64,000 bases of DNA from Dyadobacter sp. CECT 9275 (GCF_907164905.1 NZ_CAJRAF010000004.1:806001-870000); one strand, 5' to 3'. Positions 36,719-45,722 are shown, counted from the stretch's first letter. Numbers and translations: made by a program. The notes: a model not told the origin generated them from the letters alone.

Positions 36719-37255
36719 TTACTCCTTAAGTTCCACAATCATCTCAATTTCAACGGGTATGCCCATCGGCAATGAGCCCAGCCCTATTGCCGAACGGGCA
36801 TGTTTCCCGTTTTCTCCAAAAACTTCCACCATCAGATCAGAAAAGCCGTTGATCACCTGCGAGTGCCTGTCAAAAGTGGGCACTGCATTGACCATCCCCA
36901 ATACCTTCACAATTCTTTTTACTTTATTAAGATCACCAATTTCCGCTTTAAGTGACGACAGCAGGGAAATTCCGGTTAAACGGGCAGCAATTTTCGCCTG
37001 ATCAAAATCTACCTGATCACCTACTTTGCCTTTCATATACTCACCGTCTTCTTTCACCGGCCCATGTCCGGAAAGATAGACCAGGTTCCCTACCCTGACG
37101 GCCAGCAAAAAATTGGCGGTTGGTTTTCCTGGTGCTTTCAGGACAATGCCCAGTTCTTTCAAACGGGTTTCAGGGTTCGTGCTTTTTACCTGCGCGTTTG
37201 CAAAATGCGCAAGTAAAAGCAGAACCATCAGCGGGGTTAGGAATAGACTTTTCAT
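36719..37255 (-). CDS. Exported RidA/YjgF/UK114 family protein
   Basis: A 178-residue RidA-fold protein that carries a Sec signal (LTPLMVLLLLAHFANAQ), so the mature domain is about 155 residues. Motifs LVYLSGHGPV and HARSAIGLGSLPMGIPVEIEM include the conserved arginine (Arg154) that in RidA enzymes hydrolyses reactive enamines/imines. The sequence fits the UK114-like branch with VINGFSDLMVEVFGENG. RidA proteins normally clean up 2-aminoacrylate made by PLP enzymes in the cytoplasm. Here both the RidA and a SelA-like PLP enzyme of the same operon are exported, so a periplasmic deaminating step is implied. Confidence 0.9.
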   Translation of the reverse strand: MKSLFLTPLMVLLLLAHFANAQVKSTNPETRLKELGIVLKAPGKPTANFLLAVRVGNLVYLSGHGPVKEDGEYMKGKVGDQVDFDQAKIAARLTGISLLSSLKAEIGDLNKVKRIVKVLGMVNAVPTFDRHSQVINGFSDLMVEVFGENGKHARSAIGLGSLPMGIPVEIEMIVELKE

Positions 37256-37303
37256 ATTTTAAATGTTTTAGCAGGTTAGTTATAATTCAGAATTGATACA
37301 TTT

Positions 37304-38773
37304 TCAGGGATTTTCAAAAGGAAAGAGCGGCCGTCGCCTGTTTTTGTAGCTGAACATCGTCATGTCGGCCTGAGTCACTCCCGGCGTATTGACCTGGATA
37401 ATAGAAGGACAAACCGGCGCATAAGCTGCAATGGGCGCAATAACACCTTTGGCAATCACCACGTCGAACATGGCAGGATCCACTCCGCAGGAAGTAAGCT
37501 GCCCCAGGCTGAAAGGCGGCATACGCAGGGAGGTAACCATGATCACACTTCCGTTTGACCTGCCCAGCACTACGGTTTTCCCCATGTAATAATTCACCTG
37601 GCCGCCGTGGCGGGGAGTATCTTCCGTAAAATGTCCGTCGGATATTCTCAGCAACGTCACCGAAAGGGTGATATCTTTAAGTCCTTCCTTGGCTGTTCCG
37701 GTAATGGAAAGATCAAAGGCATCACCCGGGCGATGTTCCGCCGCGCGGATAACCGCCTCAGGATCATAGATACAGACAAAATAGGAATAGGTCCCGTCGG
37801 CTTCCAGCCCTTCCAGCAGACAGATATTGTTTCCCGGGCTGCCACCACCGATATTATCTCCCATATCCAGCAGGAGCACAGGTTTTGCCCTATCAGCCAC
37901 CATTCGTATGGTTGTGGGAATATCATTTTTTGTACCTACAAAACTCTCTCTGTTTTCCAGGATGTAGGATTCCAGTTGCCTGCCAACTTCCAGGGCCGCT
38001 TCAGGGTTGTTATCCGAAACAATGACCAGTGAAGTACCCATTTCCTGCACATCCGCATAAGGAAATCCGAGTAGTATGCTAATAGATAGGATATCCTCTT
38101 TCCGGCTCAGTTCGTCTGCAAAGGCATACAAACTTTTACAGGGCTCATTACTGGTGAACTGCTGCTCAATGCTGATGGCCTGAGGTACCTGTACGAGCAC
38201 CTGCTTTGGCTTTATTCCTTCTTCCAGCATTTTTACAAGGATACCTGCAACGGCTTTGCCCGTCTGCCGCTGATCTACGTGCGGGTTTTTTTTGTAGGAT
38301 ACAAACGCATCCGTGGAAGCCACCATCAACGGACTCACATTGGCATGCAGGTCCAGAGAGCCTGCAATGGGGATATCGTCACCCAGCCGAGCCCTGACCG
38401 CACTGATCCAGTCACCATCCATATCCGGAAAATTTTCACTCACACCCGCTCCATGCGGCACCACCAAACAGCCATCTATGGGTAAAACCTCTTCAAGTCT
38501 GGCGAGCATCGCTGCCTTTAAAGTAGCATAAGTATCCCCTGATACCGTCCCTCCTGGGGTAGCCTCAGAAAAAACAACAGGTACCAGCTCCATTCCAGCA
38601 GCATCAATCACCTCGATCATCCCCCCTACCTCATGATGCGCATGCTCATATTCTTTCCGGATATCCTGGCCGGTAAGCGAATGTCCCTTTTCAAAATCAA
38701 TTAGCGTAGTGGGATTTTCGGCAAACGTGTTGGATTCATGATAGATACCCAATAAAGCTATTCTTTTCGGCAT
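37304..38773 (-). CDS. M81 family metallopeptidase (MlrC-like), cytoplasmic
   Basis: A 489-residue MlrC/M81 protein without signal peptide. Key residues fit the MlrC zinc site: Glu in GIYHESNTF (catalytic), His in VPHGAG, Asp/His in SLDLHANVS and His in KKNPHVDQR. The C-terminal domain has LLLDMGDNIGGGSPGNN and MTSLRMPPFSLGQL. The founding member cleaves linearised tetrapeptide from microcystin. Most relatives have unknown amide or peptide substrates. It lies between the BASS transporter and RidA genes and could act on the imported product. A second M81 gene, with a signal peptide, occurs at 53026. Confidence 0.88.
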   Translation of the reverse strand: MPKRIALLGIYHESNTFAENPTTLIDFEKGHSLTGQDIRKEYEHAHHEVGGMIEVIDAAGMELVPVVFSEATPGGTVSGDTYATLKAAMLARLEEVLPIDGCLVVPHGAGVSENFPDMDGDWISAVRARLGDDIPIAGSLDLHANVSPLMVASTDAFVSYKKNPHVDQRQTGKAVAGILVKMLEEGIKPKQVLVQVPQAISIEQQFTSNEPCKSLYAFADELSRKEDILSISILLGFPYADVQEMGTSLVIVSDNNPEAALEVGRQLESYILENRESFVGTKNDIPTTIRMVADRAKPVLLLDMGDNIGGGSPGNNICLLEGLEADGTYSYFVCIYDPEAVIRAAEHRPGDAFDLSITGTAKEGLKDITLSVTLLRISDGHFTEDTPRHGGQVNYYMGKTVVLGRSNGSVIMVTSLRMPPFSLGQLTSCGVDPAMFDVVIAKGVIAPIAAYAPVCPSIIQVNTPGVTQADMTMFSYKNRRRPLFPFENP

Positions 38774-38831
38774 GTGTTTATATTTCTTTACTTAAACTAT
38801 TTTATTGTTTTTATTAAGATCGCTCCCAAGG

Positions 38832-39938
38832 CTATGCCTCCGGGTTATCTTTCCTATCCTCTTTCACGGGCGAACCGCTCCAATACGACGACAGAACGGA
38901 GGCGGTCAGCCCCATGATCGGCCCGCAGATTGCGGATGCAAGGCCGACTGTAGCAATCTTGCCCATTACTTTGGCAATGCCGGATACCAGGCCTGCATTT
39001 TGCATCCCGGTAACAAGGGCAATCGTACGGGCGTCGCGTTCACTTAGCCTGCATAACTTTGCGGCCCAATAACCCAAAAGGTAACCCAGCAAATTGAGCG
39101 CAAGCACCACCAGCAGCAACATCAAACCAATATTAAGAATACTATCCCGCCCAGCCGCCATGATGATGGCCACAATGAGCGTCACGCCAAACATGGATAC
39201 GAAGGGCATCCAGGCATGAAGCCACTGGGCTCTGGTGCTCAGCAGCTTATTAATGAGAAGCCCTGCGGCAATGGGCAGCACCACAATCTTGATCATCCCC
39301 CACATCATGTTCAGAACATCAATTTCAATAAATCCGCCGGCAAACAATTTCATCAGCAGGGGAATCAGCAACGGAGCAAGGAGCGTGGTGAGGGAGGTAA
39401 CCGTGATGGCCAGCGCTACATTGGCCTTGGCAAGATAAGAAAACAGGCTGGCCGTAACTGATGTTGGAGAACAACCCAGCAGAATGATACCAGCCGATAT
39501 TTCAGGAGAGAAATCGTTTGCTTTGGCCAACAAAAAACCAAGCGACGGCATGATCAGGAAATGGGCAATTACTCCCACAATAACCGATTTTGGTGATTTG
39601 GAGAGTTCAACAAAATCCTTAAAACCCATGGAGGAACCCGTCCCAAACATGATGAGCTGGATAAGCGGGGTAATGAGCCCGGCCAGCTCAAAGCCGTTGA
39701 TCTCAATGAATGGCGCCGGGTAATATAATGCTGTGGCAGATATTCCCAAGATAAATACAGTAAATGCCAGACCTTTCAGAAGGGGGATGCCCCGGAAACC
39801 AATGGACAGTGCCACCAGAAAAGTGATAAAAAAAGGGCCTGCAGAAGCAATGCTGTCATTAAAAATCATTACCAGCGTAACAATCAATGAAATACCCGAC
39901 AATACAAGCGCAGCTTTGTAAAATTGATTCTTATTCAA
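38832..39938 (-). CDS. Bile acid:sodium symporter (BASS) family transporter
   Basis: A 368-residue inner-membrane protein with about ten hydrophobic segments and short loops, as in BASS/ASBT-type symporters. Motifs include TPLIQLIMFGTGSSMGFKDF, LIMPSLGFLLAKA, LGCSPTSVTASLFSYLAKANVAL (the crossover/Na+-site region) and VTGMQNAGLVSGIAKV. It likely imports an organic anion with sodium. The reading frame opens with TTG at 39938 (LNKNQFYK), and no ATG gives a complete first segment, so a TTG start is likely. Its location between an exported SMP-30 protein and a cytoplasmic M81 protein makes it the probable uptake step of the pathway. Confidence 0.87.
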   Translation of the reverse strand: MNKNQFYKAALVLSGISLIVTLVMIFNDSIASAGPFFITFLVALSIGFRGIPLLKGLAFTVFILGISATALYYPAPFIEINGFELAGLITPLIQLIMFGTGSSMGFKDFVELSKSPKSVIVGVIAHFLIMPSLGFLLAKANDFSPEISAGIILLGCSPTSVTASLFSYLAKANVALAITVTSLTTLLAPLLIPLLMKLFAGGFIEIDVLNMMWGMIKIVVLPIAAGLLINKLLSTRAQWLHAWMPFVSMFGVTLIVAIIMAAGRDSILNIGLMLLLVVLALNLLGYLLGYWAAKLCRLSERDARTIALVTGMQNAGLVSGIAKVMGKIATVGLASAICGPIMGLTASVLSSYWSGSPVKEDRKDNPEA

Positions 39939-39995
39939 GCAAAGATCAGGTTTGGTATGATTAACTTCTGTATATAGGTGCAGGTCTGAGCCTTT

Positions 39996-40928
39996 TTATT
40001 TTTTCAGCATTTTCCACTCGCGGCCAGGTGTTTCCACCCTGAAGGTCTCAATGTTGCCACTATCCTGAAGCGTTACATAAACGGTGCGGCCGTCTTTCCC
40101 GCCAAAAGCCAGGTTACTGGGAAGTTTTCCTGACAGAGGAACTTCCAGTATTACCTTCCCGGCAGGCGAAACTTTGGCGATCGTTCCCTTTCCATGACGG
40201 GTGATGTACAGGTTTCCATCAGCATCACAGCGCATGCCATCCATCCCGAAATCCGGGAATTCAATAAGCAGGCGTTTATTGCTTATCTCTCCCTTTGCAG
40301 AGAGATCATAGGCCCATACCTTACGCTGTACGGTCTCATTCACATACAGGATTTTATTGTCGGGACTTACCTCAATTCCGTTGGTGGTGCCGGTATTGGC
40401 TTCCAGCAAAGTTACTTTTCCGTCGGTATCAATGCGCCAGATATTGCCCGTTCCGTTTCCCCAGTTGGGATCACTGGCATAAAGCCGGTCTTTGTTGTCT
40501 ATGGCAATATCATTGGGCTGATTCATTTTAGGTTCATGCGCAAACACACTGATTTTTCTGGTAGCCATGTCCACTTTCAGAATATTGTGCTTGGGGTAGT
40601 CGGCTATGAACATATGTCCTTTGCTGTGGAACCGGATGCCGTTTCCGATACTCCCTGCAGGAAGCTCCACAAAGATACTACCCTCTCCGCCCGGTGTTAC
40701 CTGCCCTATGGTACCTTGCTTTTCAAAATTCACGGCATATAATATCCCGTTTTTATCCACGGCGGGCCCTTCAGCGCCGGAAGTAAAACTTTTGGCAGGT
40801 GTAAAAACGGATGCTTTATACCAATCTTCGGATGCTGATGTTTGCATATTCACAAAGGAAAATTCTGCGATAAGGAATGAAAAGAGAAGTACTGATGTAA
40901 TGAAAGATTTAGGAATAGTCATTTTCAT
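39996..40928 (-). CDS. Exported SMP-30/gluconolactonase/LRE-like beta-propeller
   Basis: A 310-residue protein with signal-like N-terminus (FITSVLLFSFLIAEFSFVN). Propeller motifs are GAEGPAVDKNGILYAVNF (metal-binding Glu), NGIRFHSKGHMFIADY, QPNDIAIDNKDRLYASDPNWG, TTNGIEVSPDNKILYVNET and GMDGMRCDADGNLYITRHG (metal-binding Asp). The set matches calcium-dependent lactonases of the SMP-30/LRE family, which open sugar or other lactones. Together with the dehydrogenase-cytochrome c at the other end of the operon this gives an oxidise-then-open-lactone pair, probably in the periplasm. The CBM9-like gene lies only 9 bp upstream. Confidence 0.86.
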   Translation of the reverse strand: MKMTIPKSFITSVLLFSFLIAEFSFVNMQTSASEDWYKASVFTPAKSFTSGAEGPAVDKNGILYAVNFEKQGTIGQVTPGGEGSIFVELPAGSIGNGIRFHSKGHMFIADYPKHNILKVDMATRKISVFAHEPKMNQPNDIAIDNKDRLYASDPNWGNGTGNIWRIDTDGKVTLLEANTGTTNGIEVSPDNKILYVNETVQRKVWAYDLSAKGEISNKRLLIEFPDFGMDGMRCDADGNLYITRHGKGTIAKVSPAGKVILEVPLSGKLPSNLAFGGKDGRTVYVTLQDSGNIETFRVETPGREWKMLKK

Positions 40929-40937
40929 AAGACTGGA

Positions 40938-41708
40938 TTACTTGAATTTTAAGGTACCAAAAAACTGCGGTAAGTGAAAATTGGGTTTAGGGTTGTCAAC
41001 AAACGACCAGGTGATCCAATGCGGATTGGTGCTCTGGCTTGCCGTTTTATAAAAATTTGCACGCCAGACGGTACCCGGTTTCGGGTCAGTGACATTGGAA
41101 AACTTTTTGAGCATCGACAAAGGTATCCGGTATTCAATGGTCCAGGTAACAGGTTCCGAGATTTCGGGATCAATTTTCGAGGGTAACGAATGCGCTATCT
41201 CGATTTGTCTGATGTCATCCGCCTGAAGTTTTTCAAATCCGGTCCAGGGTTTCGTGACGTAGAATATCAGTGGCGTTCCGCCTGCGTTTACTTCCAGATT
41301 AAAGTAGCGCTCAGGCAAGGCGGCGTCCGGCGAGAAAAAGAATTCTACACATGCATCTCCTGAAACATTCCCGTTATACTCCTGAACCAGACTGCGCACA
41401 TGTTTGTCCTTTACCCTGAAAATGACGTATACATTCTGATCGTCATACATCATTTTGGCTTCTACACCCGGCTTAAACGGCGGGATAACCCCCATATACT
41501 TGTCTATAGTAATTGGCTTTACCTTTTTCCATTGTTTTTTATCCCAGTTGGCATCAATGGTTATAGCCCTTTTTAGCTTTTGTACTTCATATACCTCCCG
41601 TTTGGTATCAGCCGTTTGCGCCAGGCAGCGCAAGGAACCTATGGAAGGACAAAACAGAAAAAGAACAAGGAAGATCCGTTTCAGATCTGGTTTACTCAAA
41701 ATACGCAT
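40938..41708 (-). CDS. Exported carbohydrate-binding family 9-like protein
   Basis: A 256-residue protein with signal (IFLVLFLFCPSIGSLRCLAQ) and one CBM9/DOMON-like beta-sandwich domain (about 40-250). Typical blocks are AITIDANWDKKQWKKV, AKMMYDDQNVYVIFRVKD, GDACVEFFFSPD, YFNLEVNAGGTPL and WTIEYRIPLSML. Proteins of this type bind sugars or heme and may act as electron-transfer or ligand-capture partners. It is the first gene of the ten-gene unit and follows two possible -7 boxes. A ligand cannot be named. Confidence 0.85.
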   Translation of the reverse strand: MRILSKPDLKRIFLVLFLFCPSIGSLRCLAQTADTKREVYEVQKLKRAITIDANWDKKQWKKVKPITIDKYMGVIPPFKPGVEAKMMYDDQNVYVIFRVKDKHVRSLVQEYNGNVSGDACVEFFFSPDAALPERYFNLEVNAGGTPLIFYVTKPWTGFEKLQADDIRQIEIAHSLPSKIDPEISEPVTWTIEYRIPLSMLKKFSNVTDPKPGTVWRANFYKTASQSTNPHWITWSFVDNPKPNFHLPQFFGTLKFK

Positions 41709-41742
41709 TGCATGAAATAAGGTTGATCGTCTGCATAACCTG

Positions 41743-41897
41743 CAAACCTATTTAAACTATCATTTTATATTTTCGCAGCAATTATCTTATTAATATCCAA
41801 AATTCCCATATTCATTATTTTCAAAATTCAGGATATCACAAAATTATATTTCAAAGGCGTCAAATTCCTGTACTATCGTTCGTAATCCTGATACTTT
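41743..41897 (-). promoter_or_regulatory. Promoter region of the ten-gene operon with tandem site (regulon copy 2)
   Basis: Two perfect TAnnTTTG boxes are seen on the leftward strand: TAGGTTTG (+ 41743-41750), 35 bp before the first gene, and TAATTTTG (+ 41839-41846). The distal one is followed upstream, after exactly 24 bp, by ATAGTA (TACTAT at 41871-41876) within CGATAGTA. After another 21 bp comes AAAGTATCA (TACTTT at 41892-41897). This is the same architecture as at 28633-28691 and 49208-49267. An extra AATGATAGT word lies near 41755-41763, close to the proximal box. The 520-bp gap to the AraC gene has no other gene. Confidence 0.7.
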
Positions 41898-42009
41898 TAT
41901 AGGAGCTTCCTTAAGCTCCAACCGATACTTCATCCGGGCAGCTGAGGATTGAAAACTGCTGTACCTTCTGGAAAAATCAAAAAAACATGCTAAAAAGTAG
42001 CGCTTGTCA

Positions 42010-42025
42010 CCGATAACGTTATCGG
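42010..42025. promoter_or_regulatory. LacI-family operator-like palindrome
   Basis: CCGATAAC-GTTATCGG is a perfect 16-bp palindrome with the central CG typical of LacI/GalR operators, about 200 bp upstream of the AraC gene and 300 bp upstream of the CBM9-like gene. No LacI-family gene is in the window. It could add a second, sugar-dependent control on the AraC gene. Confidence 0.55.
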
Positions 42026-42228
42026 AACTATTTATGGGAGGAATCGCAGCTTCCTGAAAATTTCATACTAAAATTGCAAAGAGGCATCGCTCAGAGCTCG
42101 GCATCATAGGATTATCCCAGGTTATTCCTGATCTAGAAAAAATCCCGGATGGCTTATTTCAAAACAATACCTGGCTTCTCTGTTGACTTGGCGTGCATAT
42201 TATTTAGGGATACAATAAATTCTATATC

Positions 42229-43095
42229 ATGAAAGCAGTTGAATTTCACCTACCTCAGGATGTTGACAAATCATTTATTGTTTTTCGGGAAACCGGTGAT
42301 TTTTTTCCCGCCCCATGGCACTATCATGCTCATTATGAGTTTGTTTTAGTAACAAAAAGTACCGGCAGACGCATGATTGGGGATCACATAGGATATTTCG
42401 ATGAGGGCGACCTGGTATTTCTGGGCTCATTGTTACCGCATGTATGGGTGAACGACCCGGTATATCTGAACCGCCAGGCAGATCACAAAGCAGACGCCCT
42501 GGTGATTCACTTCACCAACGATTTCCTGGGAGACGATTTTATGAATATTCCTGAAATAGAGAATTTCCGTAAAGTCATGAAACTGGCCGAAAGGGGAATG
42601 TCGCTCAAAGGCGAAACACGTGAAAAGATTAATGAAATCATCAAAAAAATGCCCGAAATGAACGGCCTTCACCGGCTGTCATCGCTGTTCCTTATTTTTG
42701 ATATCATGTCCAACACTACGGAATATGACCTGCTTGCAAGCCCCCGTTTTGTACAAAATTTCCATTACGATTCTTCTGAAAGGTTCAAGAAAATAACCGG
42801 TTATATCATGGAGAATTTTGATAAAGATATCAGCCTGGCAGAAATAGCCTCGGTAGGAAGTATGGGTGTAACTGCATTCTGCAATTTTTTCAAGGAGCAG
42901 TTCAGGGTTACTTTTGTGGAATACCTCACCACCGTGCGCATCGGGCACGCCTGCAAACTCCTTTCCCAAAATGACCGGAACGTAGTGGAGGTTGCTTACG
43001 AATGCGGATTTAACAACCTGGCCAACTTCAACCGGCAGTTCAAAAAACTAAAAGACATGACCCCGAGTGATTACAGAAAAACGCTGAACATCTAG
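42229..43095 (+). CDS. AraC/XylS family transcriptional regulator with cupin sensor domain
   Basis: A 288-residue regulator. The N-terminal cupin-like domain (about 1-110) shows PAPWHYHAHYEFVLVT and FDEGDLVFLGSLLPHVWVND. The C-terminal double helix-turn-helix (about 185-285) shows KDISLAEIASVGSMGVTAFCNFFKEQF and the conserved second unit VVEVAYECGFNNLANFNRQFKKLKDMTPSDYRK. It is the only regulator gene between 22 and 49 kb and is transcribed opposite to the three units around it. Each unit has direct repeats spaced 21 bp upstream of a -7 box that lacks a -33 element, which is how AraC-type activators bind. I infer that it activates all three in response to a small ligand. Confidence 0.9.
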   Translation: MKAVEFHLPQDVDKSFIVFRETGDFFPAPWHYHAHYEFVLVTKSTGRRMIGDHIGYFDEGDLVFLGSLLPHVWVNDPVYLNRQADHKADALVIHFTNDFLGDDFMNIPEIENFRKVMKLAERGMSLKGETREKINEIIKKMPEMNGLHRLSSLFLIFDIMSNTTEYDLLASPRFVQNFHYDSSERFKKITGYIMENFDKDISLAEIASVGSMGVTAFCNFFKEQFRVTFVEYLTTVRIGHACKLLSQNDRNVVEVAYECGFNNLANFNRQFKKLKDMTPSDYRKTLNI

Positions 43096-43106
43096 CGTCA
43101 CCGCGA

Positions 43107-44468
43107 CTATAACTGGTCTAACAGCACCAAAAGCCGTTTTCTGATCACCTCTTCAGCGCCGGGCACCAGGCAGCTGTATCGGCAGCGCCAGGTTTCGTAC
43201 CCCCCTTTCGCGATCTCGGCAGCAGGGGGAACATACCCTGCGTTACCGTTGGCCATGGTGATGGTGAAATAGTATTTCGATTTTTTCGCCGCTTTTAACC
43301 TCAAACCAGTCTCGGAAAAAAACTCGCCAGCCAGCGCACCGATGGCTCCTTCACCAATTTTGATCGCCTGAACCGGTGTAATGCATTGTGCCGGGAATTC
43401 ATTGAGTAACATCTGTTCCCGGGCATATATCTGCCGCAACCCGTTTTGATCGGGTTCAATTTCCTCATACCTCGCACCGGCCACCAGCAGCGCGGCAGAG
43501 GATAATTCGCTGGCAGATGGTTTTACGACATCAATTTCAATTTCGTCATAACCGATTGAAAGTTCCGGATCGGTTTGCCAGATCAGGTTGGGCAGGTTGT
43601 CGACGATCTTATCTGCCAGGCTATTTCCGATCAGCCTGCTTTTTTCAAAATTTTCCTTGGGATAACGGTTACTATCCTGAAAGTCCCAGATGTTGACATC
43701 ACCGCTTGTACCATTGCTCATGATCCCGACAAAAGAATCTTCGACCTGAAGCCGCTCCGCAAGCCGGGCGGCAAACATTCCGAAATAATCAGCAGAAATG
43801 GTACCATTCTCCCAATCGCCCACATAATGTAGTGAGTAATTAGCGAGCAACGATATCCATTCACCGTCCAATCCTTTCACCGCCAGATAACCGAGCTCAG
43901 GATCCGTTGGAGCTATACTGTTTTCAATCAGGCTTTCTGCACCAAATGGATTGGTTTTGATCTGATCCGTACCGCCCGTCACCGGATTAAAAGGCAGATA
44001 TGTTTCTTGCATTTTATAACGCCGGCACAACAAATGCTCAGGTGCTGCAACCGACCCAAAGGCAATTTGTGCCGGCTTCAGATGATCCATCGCCCGTTGA
44101 ACCGACTGAAGGATAAGCCCTGGAAGTTTTTTAGAATAGGCCGGATCAGCACTTCCCAGATGCACGTCAGCAACGGATCCTGCGGCGTGGGTGTGTGTAC
44201 TGGAAATCATGATATTGCTGGCCGGAATCCCTGTTGCGCGGGTGATGTCAGCCTTCACCTGGTCCAAAAAGTCCCTTGGCATGATGCAGATATCAACCAC
44301 CACCAGGGCAATGAGGGTACTTCCGTTTTTCAGTACCAGGGCCTTGGAGTATAGGTCATCGTGGATATAGGTGGCATAATGTGTGATAAAATCACCATTG
44401 ATTCGGGTACCAAGCGGTGGTGTGGTCTTCACCTTTGCTGCTCCTGCCTGGAAAGAATTTATGTTCAT
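43107..44468 (-). CDS. Neutral/alkaline ceramidase N-terminal domain-like hydrolase, no signal peptide
   Basis: A 453-residue protein similar to the N-terminal catalytic domain of neutral ceramidases, with GAAKVKTTPPLGTRINGDF at the start, ISSTHTHAAGSVADVHLG (zinc-binding histidines, where ceramidases have THTHSGPGG), and NYSLHYVGDWENGTISADYFG. True ceramidases are about 650-700 residues, secreted and carry a C-terminal Ig-like domain. This one is shorter and starts without a signal. Similar short proteins are common in Bacteroidota and Planctomycetes with unknown amide substrates. It is the last gene of the five-gene unit, 93 bp after the M19 dipeptidase. Cytoplasmic amide hydrolysis is inferred. 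Confidence 0.8.
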   Translation of the reverse strand: MNINSFQAGAAKVKTTPPLGTRINGDFITHYATYIHDDLYSKALVLKNGSTLIALVVVDICIMPRDFLDQVKADITRATGIPASNIMISSTHTHAAGSVADVHLGSADPAYSKKLPGLILQSVQRAMDHLKPAQIAFGSVAAPEHLLCRRYKMQETYLPFNPVTGGTDQIKTNPFGAESLIENSIAPTDPELGYLAVKGLDGEWISLLANYSLHYVGDWENGTISADYFGMFAARLAERLQVEDSFVGIMSNGTSGDVNIWDFQDSNRYPKENFEKSRLIGNSLADKIVDNLPNLIWQTDPELSIGYDEIEIDVVKPSASELSSAALLVAGARYEEIEPDQNGLRQIYAREQMLLNEFPAQCITPVQAIKIGEGAIGALAGEFFSETGLRLKAAKKSKYYFTITMANGNAGYVPPAAEIAKGGYETWRCRYSCLVPGAEEVIRKRLLVLLDQL

Positions 44469-44561
44469 ATCTGCGCAATAATTAATTATTTCTTACTCAT
44501 TTTTTGATCCCGGCAGAACTCTGAAACGACATGTTACAAGTCTGCCAAAATCACATACTTC

Positions 44562-45662
44562 CTATCTCTCTTCCTCCACTTTCCCACCCCAGGCCTTTCT
44601 TAAAAACCGAAGCCAGTTTTCACTGAAGATATTGTCAATATCCTCCTCCTTATAGCCTCTTCTTTCGAGTATCGCTTCAAATTTCTGAAGATCGGCTATG
44701 GAATTAAGGTCCCAGGGCGATTGTTCCGTTCCGAAAATCCCATCCAGATCACTGCCAATAGCCACATGACGGCTGTTTCCGGCGATCTGGCAGATATGAT
44801 CCCAGTGATCCACCAAATGTTCCAGTTTGATATCCAGCTGCCAGGGATCGGAAACCATATCTATAAAACGGATGTCCATTGCCCAGCAATCCAGCATGCC
44901 ACCTATCACCGCTCCGCGGTCTACCAGCCTTCGGATCTGGTCATCGGATAACTGACGCTGGTTCGGTACAATTTTTCTAACGTTGTGATGACTTGACCAA
45001 ACAGGTCCATCGTAGTGATCCAAAGCCTGGTCAAACCCTTGGTCGGTCAGGTGGGTAGTGTCCAGGATGATACCCAGCTTACCCATTTCTTTAAGCAGCT
45101 CAAAACCTGCCGGTGTAATAGCGCCTTCATTTTTAGTACCGGGGGCATATCTGCCGGGGCCAAAATGTGACAGCCCCACAGCACGTAACCCATAGTCATA
45201 CGCCCTTTGTAAATAAGAGACATTTACCAGGGAATCGGCCCCTTCCAGGCTCAGGATATATCCTACCGGCTTGGTATCAGCAGCAACGGATGCATCGTTC
45301 CAGAGCAACAGATGCGCTTCCAGCTCCTGCAAATTGGTGATCTGTACCATTTCACCCAATGCTTCCATTTCTCGGTACCAGGCAAGCTGTGCCTGCGTCA
45401 TGGCCCAGGCCTGCTGCGGAGAATTCCAGCCGCCCAGCGCACTTCCATAGGGTGTAACCCGCGCAAGCTGGGTGGCCACCACGATACCAATATTACCTTT
45501 TCGCAATTCGGGTAAGCAAACCGTCCCTTTACCCCGGTCGTTCTTGTCCGACATATTCATTTCCCGCTGCCGGATATCAGCCAGCGGAAGGGTCAGGTCG
45601 CGGTTCCATTCTATGGCATTCATGGAAAGATCCAGATGCGCGTCAAAAATCAATCTTTTCAT
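44562..45662 (-). CDS. Membrane dipeptidase family (peptidase M19) enzyme, cytoplasmic
   Basis: A 366-residue M19/renal dipeptidase homologue. The binuclear zinc site is visible: DAHLDL (HxD), bridging Glu in LSLEGADSL, His in LDTTHLTD, SSHHNVRKI, and Asp in AIGSDLDGIFG. No signal peptide or lipobox is seen. M19 enzymes cleave dipeptides, often with a D-residue at the C-terminal position, and some hydrolyse N-acyl D-amino acids. The position between a dehydrogenase-like gene and a ceramidase-like hydrolase in a unit with an aminotransferase points to release of an unusual amino acid in the cytoplasm. Confidence 0.9.
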   Translation of the reverse strand: MKRLIFDAHLDLSMNAIEWNRDLTLPLADIRQREMNMSDKNDRGKGTVCLPELRKGNIGIVVATQLARVTPYGSALGGWNSPQQAWAMTQAQLAWYREMEALGEMVQITNLQELEAHLLLWNDASVAADTKPVGYILSLEGADSLVNVSYLQRAYDYGLRAVGLSHFGPGRYAPGTKNEGAITPAGFELLKEMGKLGIILDTTHLTDQGFDQALDHYDGPVWSSHHNVRKIVPNQRQLSDDQIRRLVDRGAVIGGMLDCWAMDIRFIDMVSDPWQLDIKLEHLVDHWDHICQIAGNSRHVAIGSDLDGIFGTEQSPWDLNSIADLQKFEAILERRGYKEEDIDNIFSENWLRFLRKAWGGKVEEER

Positions 45663-45722
45663 CCCTGATCACAAGGTACCTGCGTACCTCATTCGTTTTA
45701 AGTCAATTTTTGTTTAATTCGT

